DNA of 64,000 bases from Nitratireductor sp. GISD-1A_MAKvit (GTDB taxonomy: Bacteria; Pseudomonadota; Alphaproteobacteria; Rhizobiales; Rhizobiaceae), in assembly GCF_040819555.1 (NCBI RefSeq), contig NZ_CP161920.1, positions 2,541,001 through 2,605,000 on the forward strand, written 5' to 3'. Numbering within the stretch: position 1 is the first letter of the stretch; the number at the start of each line of letters is the position of its first letter. The position numbers were made by a program, and so were the translations under genes. A model generated the notes under the pieces. That model was not told the origin of the DNA. It ran no database searches and saw only the letters and a program-made list of their open reading frames with translations. Shown here piece by piece: positions 60,605 through 64,000 of this stretch.

Positions 60605-61552
60605 ATGCCGTCGAATTCGATCGACCACGCATTCACCGCCCGCAGCCTGACCGGTGCGGCCAGCGACCCCACCTATGCAGGGGCGCTCTCCTTCATGCGC
60701 CGCAAATTCACCAAATCACTGAAGGGCGCCGACGCCGTGGTCTGGGGCATCCCGTTCGATGCTGCCGTCTCCAACCGGCCGGGCGCGCGCTTCGGCCCGC
60801 AGGCGATCCGCCGCGCCTCGGCGATCTTCGACAACGATCCGCAATACCCATTTGGCGCGGATCTGTTCGAGACGATGTCCGTCACCGATTATGGCGACTG
60901 CCTGCTCGATTACGGCAACCATCAGAAAACGCCGGCGACCATTGAGCGCGAAGCGGCGAAGATTCTCAAATCTGGGGCGTTCGTGCTGTCGCTTGGTGGT
61001 GATCATTTCGTCACCTGGCCGCTGTTGAAAGCCCATGCGGCAAAGCACGGCCCCCTCGCCCTCGTCCAGTTCGACGCCCATCAAGACACCTGGCATGACG
61101 ATGGCAGGCGGATCGACCATGGCTCCTTCGTTGGCCGCGCGGTGCGCGACGGTGTCATCGATCCGGCCGTTTCCATCCAGATCGGCATACGCACCCATGC
61201 GCCGGAGGATTGCGGCATCGCCATCCTCCATGGCTATGACGTGGAGGAGATGAAGGCCGGCGAGATTGCCGAAGCCATTCTCTCCCGTGTGGGCCATCGT
61301 CCCGCCTATGTGACTTTCGACATTGACTGCCTCGACCCGGCCTTCGCGCCTGGCACCGGAACGCCTGTTGCTGGTGGCCCCTCCAGCGCAAAGATGCTCT
61401 CGGTGCTGCGCCAGCTCGGTGCTCTGGAGATTGTCGGCGCGGATATTGTCGAAGTTGCCCCTGCCTATGACCATGCGGATGTGACGGCCATCGCTGGGGC
61501 GACCATCGCCATGCACTATCTCGGCCTTCTCGCGGCGCGGAAGCGACGATGA
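60605..61552 (+). CDS. speB: Agmatinase/ureohydrolase family protein
   Basis: Manganese-dependent ureohydrolase of 315 residues. The metal ligands are seen in order in [24 protein letters not shown] and [19 protein letters not shown]. The start at 60605 follows AGGAGGAGCGCC. The sequence fits agmatinase, which yields putrescine and urea. Guanidinobutyrase or related activities cannot be excluded. It is followed 90 bp later by argC. Confidence 0.9.
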   Translation: MPSNSIDHAFTARSLTGAASDPTYAGALSFMRRKFTKSLKGADAVVWGIPFDAAVSNRPGARFGPQAIRRASAIFDNDPQYPFGADLFETMSVTDYGDCLLDYGNHQKTPATIEREAAKILKSGAFVLSLGGDHFVTWPLLKAHAAKHGPLALVQFDAHQDTWHDDGRRIDHGSFVGRAVRDGVIDPAVSIQIGIRTHAPEDCGIAILHGYDVEEMKAGEIAEAILSRVGHRPAYVTFDIDCLDPAFAPGTGTPVAGGPSSAKMLSVLRQLGALEIVGADIVEVAPAYDHADVTAIAGATIAMHYLGLLAARKRR

Positions 61553-61642
61553 AAGCTGAAGCATCGATTCAGGCGCTTTACGGAATGATTCCGAACGCGT
61601 GCGTAACCAGTTGAAATAAGACTCTTTTCCAGGACTGACATC

Positions 61643-62572
61643 ATGACGGCGAAAATCTTCATCGACGGCGAACACGGCACCACCGGCCTGCAGATCAGGG
61701 CCCGTCTGGCCGAGCGCCGCGACATCGAGGTGATCTCCATTCCCGCTGAGAAGCGCAAGGATCCGGCAGCGCGTGCGGAATTCCTCAACGCCGCCGACAT
61801 CGCCATTCTGTGCCTGCCGGACGATGCCGCGCGCGAAAGTGTCTCTCTGATTGAAAGTGAAACGACGCGCGTCATCGATGCCTCCACGGCCCATCGCGTC
61901 GCCGAGGGATGGACCTACGGTTTTGCCGAGATGGACAAGGCACAGAGCGAAGCGATCCGCAGTGCAAAGCGTGTCGCCAATCCCGGTTGCTGGCCGCAGG
62001 GCTCCATCGCGTTTCTGCGTCCGCTCATCGGTGCGGGCCTTCTGCCCGCCGACCTGCCCGTCACCGTAAACGGTATCTCGGGCTATTCGGGCGGCGGCCG
62101 TACCATGATCGAAGACTATGAGGCCAAGGGTGCCGACGCGCCCAAATTCATGCCTTATGGGCTCACACTCAACCACAAGCACCTGCCGGAGCTGCAGACC
62201 TATGCGAAGCTTTCCGGTGTGCCGCTGATGCAGCCGGCGGTGGGCAATTTTGCGCAGGGCATGCTGACCGCCCTGCCCCTGCAGCTTGGCCATCTCGAAC
62301 GCGTGCCTTCGGGCGCGGAACTCCACGCGGCACTCGTTGATCATTATGGAGCGATCAAGGGTGGTGTGGTGCGGGTTGCCCCGCTCGCCGCCATCGAGCG
62401 CACAACCGACATCGACCCCCAGATCCATAACGACACCAACACGATGACGCTGCACGTCTTTGCCAACGACACCCGGGCGCAGGCGCTTCTCGTTGCGGTC
62501 TACGACAATCTTGGCAAGGGCGCTTCGGGGGCAGCAGTGCAGAACATGGACCTGATGCTCGAAGGGCTGTGA
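61643..62572 (+). CDS. argC: N-acetyl-gamma-glutamyl-phosphate reductase (type 2)
   Basis: NADPH-dependent enzyme of the third step of arginine (ornithine) synthesis. The 309-residue length is typical of the short type 2 form. The nucleotide loop is IDGEHGTTGLQIRARL, the catalytic Cys is in RVANPGCWPQGSIAFL, and the active-site His region is YGLTLNHKHLPELQTYAKL. TVNGISGYSGGGR is another family block. Confidence 0.94.
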   Translation: MTAKIFIDGEHGTTGLQIRARLAERRDIEVISIPAEKRKDPAARAEFLNAADIAILCLPDDAARESVSLIESETTRVIDASTAHRVAEGWTYGFAEMDKAQSEAIRSAKRVANPGCWPQGSIAFLRPLIGAGLLPADLPVTVNGISGYSGGGRTMIEDYEAKGADAPKFMPYGLTLNHKHLPELQTYAKLSGVPLMQPAVGNFAQGMLTALPLQLGHLERVPSGAELHAALVDHYGAIKGGVVRVAPLAAIERTTDIDPQIHNDTNTMTLHVFANDTRAQALLVAVYDNLGKGASGAAVQNMDLMLEGL

Positions 62573-62612
62573 GCCCGTCTCCCGCAGAGGGATCGGTTCC
62601 TTTGCCGCAGGC

Positions 62613-63509
62613 TCAGAACAGCTCGTTGGACGCAGACCACAGAACGCCGTGACGTTCCTCATCCTTCAGGCTTTGCGAGCCGAACTGGTAGCGCGCGCCC
62701 AAAATCACATTGTGCGCGCGCGCTATCTCGCCTGAGGCGCCGCCAAGAGACGCGTGAACGGCGTCATAGCGATACCCGCCGAAGGCCGTGACGGGCGTTT
62801 CGGAGAAGCGATAATTTCCCGTTGCGCCAAGCGAATAGACATCGAGATCGGCGGAACCATAGCTTACCCGCTCAAGGCCTGCCGCCAGGTCGAAGCGCAG
62901 ATTGTCCGTGGCATAGAACCTGCCGCCTACTCCCACCGAAATCCGATCGGCACGCACACCGGAATAGGAAACCTGTCCAAGACCAACACGGCCATGGATC
63001 GTCACATCATCCAGAAAGACGGCTGCTTCCGCACCTGCGGTCAGGTCCATGGCGTACCGGTCCCCGCCCAGGCGTGAAAGTGCGTTGAACGGGCTTCCCT
63101 CATACCGGTTGACGCCGCCAAAAAGACCAATGGCATAGGCTTCCGGGTCACGTAAGTAACCGTGGACGGCTCCTGTCAAAGCCCGGGCATGCCCGTCGCC
63201 GACATCAGTGCCGCCATAGCCGATGTCGAACTGGATGTTCGCACCGCGTTCCAGGCTGGTGTTCAGGGAGCCGCGCAATGCCCATTCCGAACCATCGACG
63301 CTGGCGCCCAGCGCACTGATTTTGCCATAGCCGAAGCGGGCCTCGGCAAACCCAGAAAGACCATCGTGCAACTCGACCTGATCGGATTGTGGCTGGTCGG
63401 GGCTGTAAAATACAGGTTCTGCAAACAGAACCCGGTCGGCATCGGCGGCGCTCGCAACGCCAGAAACAATTGCGCCAACCAAGCCAAGTGAGATGACCCG
63501 GAAATGCAT
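62613..63509 (-). CDS. Predicted outer-membrane beta-barrel protein
   Basis: Protein of 298 residues with a signal peptide (HFRVISLGLVGAIVSGVASA, cleavage after AADA or nearby). The mature chain is made of alternating polar/hydrophobic strands rich in Gly, Tyr and Phe and ends ARYQFGSQSL before a short tail, as in small porin-like barrels. It has no cysteine. The last residue is Phe (NELF), the usual signal for barrel assembly. The start at 63509 follows TGGAGGGG. The substrate or function is unknown. Confidence 0.65.
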   Translation of the reverse strand: MHFRVISLGLVGAIVSGVASAADADRVLFAEPVFYSPDQPQSDQVELHDGLSGFAEARFGYGKISALGASVDGSEWALRGSLNTSLERGANIQFDIGYGGTDVGDGHARALTGAVHGYLRDPEAYAIGLFGGVNRYEGSPFNALSRLGGDRYAMDLTAGAEAAVFLDDVTIHGRVGLGQVSYSGVRADRISVGVGGRFYATDNLRFDLAAGLERVSYGSADLDVYSLGATGNYRFSETPVTAFGGYRYDAVHASLGGASGEIARAHNVILGARYQFGSQSLKDEERHGVLWSASNELF

Positions 63510-63640
63510 ACACCCCTCCATAACCATAAGTTGCAGAGACCATAATTTCTGCATGGTTAACGGGAGGTAAAACAGCCCTTTGGCCGCCCACACGTTCACA
63601 CCAACGGACAGCGCCGTGCCCTGCTGCTGCAGGCCTTTTT

Positions 63641-64000
63641 CTATGCCCGGCTATACGCCCAGTCATCGTGGTCGCCACCAGCTGATGACGGCAGAGGATA
63701 AGGCCCCTTTGCCGCCCGCCAGTGGGCGCAGGCAAAGAACAGGAGCACAAGTGCCATGCCCTGATGGGTCAGGGCCACGTCTATCGGCACGACCATGATG
63801 AGTGTGGCAATTCCGATGGCGGCCTGGAGAAGGACCAGCACCGAAAAAAGAATGGCGCGGCGCGCATGGGGGCTTTGCGGCTCCCGGCGGATCACGAACA
63901 CCATCTGCCAGAGCGCCAGAAGGAGCAGCGCATATGCTCCGAGCCGGTGTATGAACTGCACCATTTTCGGGTTTTCGAAGAAGTTGACCAGAGCCGGTGT
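63641..64000 (-). CDS. ctaA: Heme A synthase CtaA (C-terminal part)
   Basis: The C-terminal 119 residues of the COX15/CtaA protein that oxidises heme O to heme A for cytochrome oxidase. The heme-ligand His segment VQFIHRLGAYALLLLALWQM and a second, DVALTHQGMALVLLFFACAH, flank ILFSVLVLLQAAIGIATLIM. The N-terminal half lies beyond the right edge. Confidence 0.9.
   Translation of the reverse strand, partial: TPALVNFFENPKMVQFIHRLGAYALLLLALWQMVFVIRREPQSPHARRAILFSVLVLLQAAIGIATLIMVVPIDVALTHQGMALVLLFFACAHWRAAKGPYPLPSSAGGDHDDWAYSRA

Overview
The window is a chromosomal stretch of an alphaproteobacterium of the order Hyphomicrobiales (rhizobial group, probably Phyllobacteriaceae or a close relative). 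This rests on gene order and on individual proteins. A complete nuoA-N operon continues into birA, an RNase J gene, a methylmalonyl-CoA epimerase, a DUF1467 gene, proS and lolC-lolD. A second block runs clpP, clpX, lon, hupB, and a third is rplM-rpsI-agmatinase-argC near ctaA. ProS is the short form without the insertion editing domain, NuoE carries the long tail seen in rhizobia, and recA has GTTC/GTAC-type SOS-like boxes. No rRNA, prophage, transposase or CRISPR array is present.

Layout. 1-2.3 kb: 5' end of recA (minus) and a divergent pseudouridine salvage operon psuK-psuG. 2.3-11 kb: single genes (OmpA-type lipoprotein, diguanylate cyclase, aldo/keto reductase, acyltransferase plus methyltransferase, MerR regulator, MFS transporter, mgtE, tspO). 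11-14.4 kb: glycine betaine/proline ABC transporter (ATPase-permease-binding protein, minus). 14.7-19.6 kb: small membrane protein, Asp/Glu racemase-family enzyme, tRNA-Leu, lipB, ggt, a 28-residue peptide gene. 19.8-42.4 kb: a long minus-strand run from nuoA to lolD that includes complex I and a probable small RNA. 42.7-48.4 kb: YcaQ-type DNA glycosylase, TadE/TadG-like pair, MASE1-GGDEF protein. 48.5-54.7 kb: tRNA-Asp, tRNA-Val, hupB, lon, clpX, clpP. 54.9-64 kb: O-acetylhomoserine sulfhydrylase, CoA-binding protein, two related small secreted cysteine proteins, enoyl-CoA hydratase, PaaI thioesterase, rplM-rpsI, agmatinase-like gene, argC, a beta-barrel-like protein and the 3' part of ctaA.

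Most genes are housekeeping: respiration (complex I, heme A synthesis), lipoprotein sorting, lipoylation, proteolysis and nucleoid structure, translation (ProS, L13, S9, tRNAs), osmoprotection, and methionine and arginine synthesis.

Two things stand out. First, 13 genes, including indispensable ones (rpsI, proS, clpX, clpP, lon, hupB, nuoC, nuoH), are broken by a single extra base. In every case the extra base sits in a GGCC core that has become GGGCC or GGCCC. This looks like a systematic read error at one motif, possibly a methylated one, and not like gene decay. I annotate these genes as intact CDSs and state where the shift lies. Second, a four-helix-bundle (S23/IVP-type) gene sits between nuoC and nuoD, bounded by two inverted arrays of a 7-bp unit (GTGAATG). 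The arrays supply the stop codon of nuoC and the start codon of the inserted gene, and they have the properties of a frame-independent stop/restart linker. It may be a small mobile cassette.
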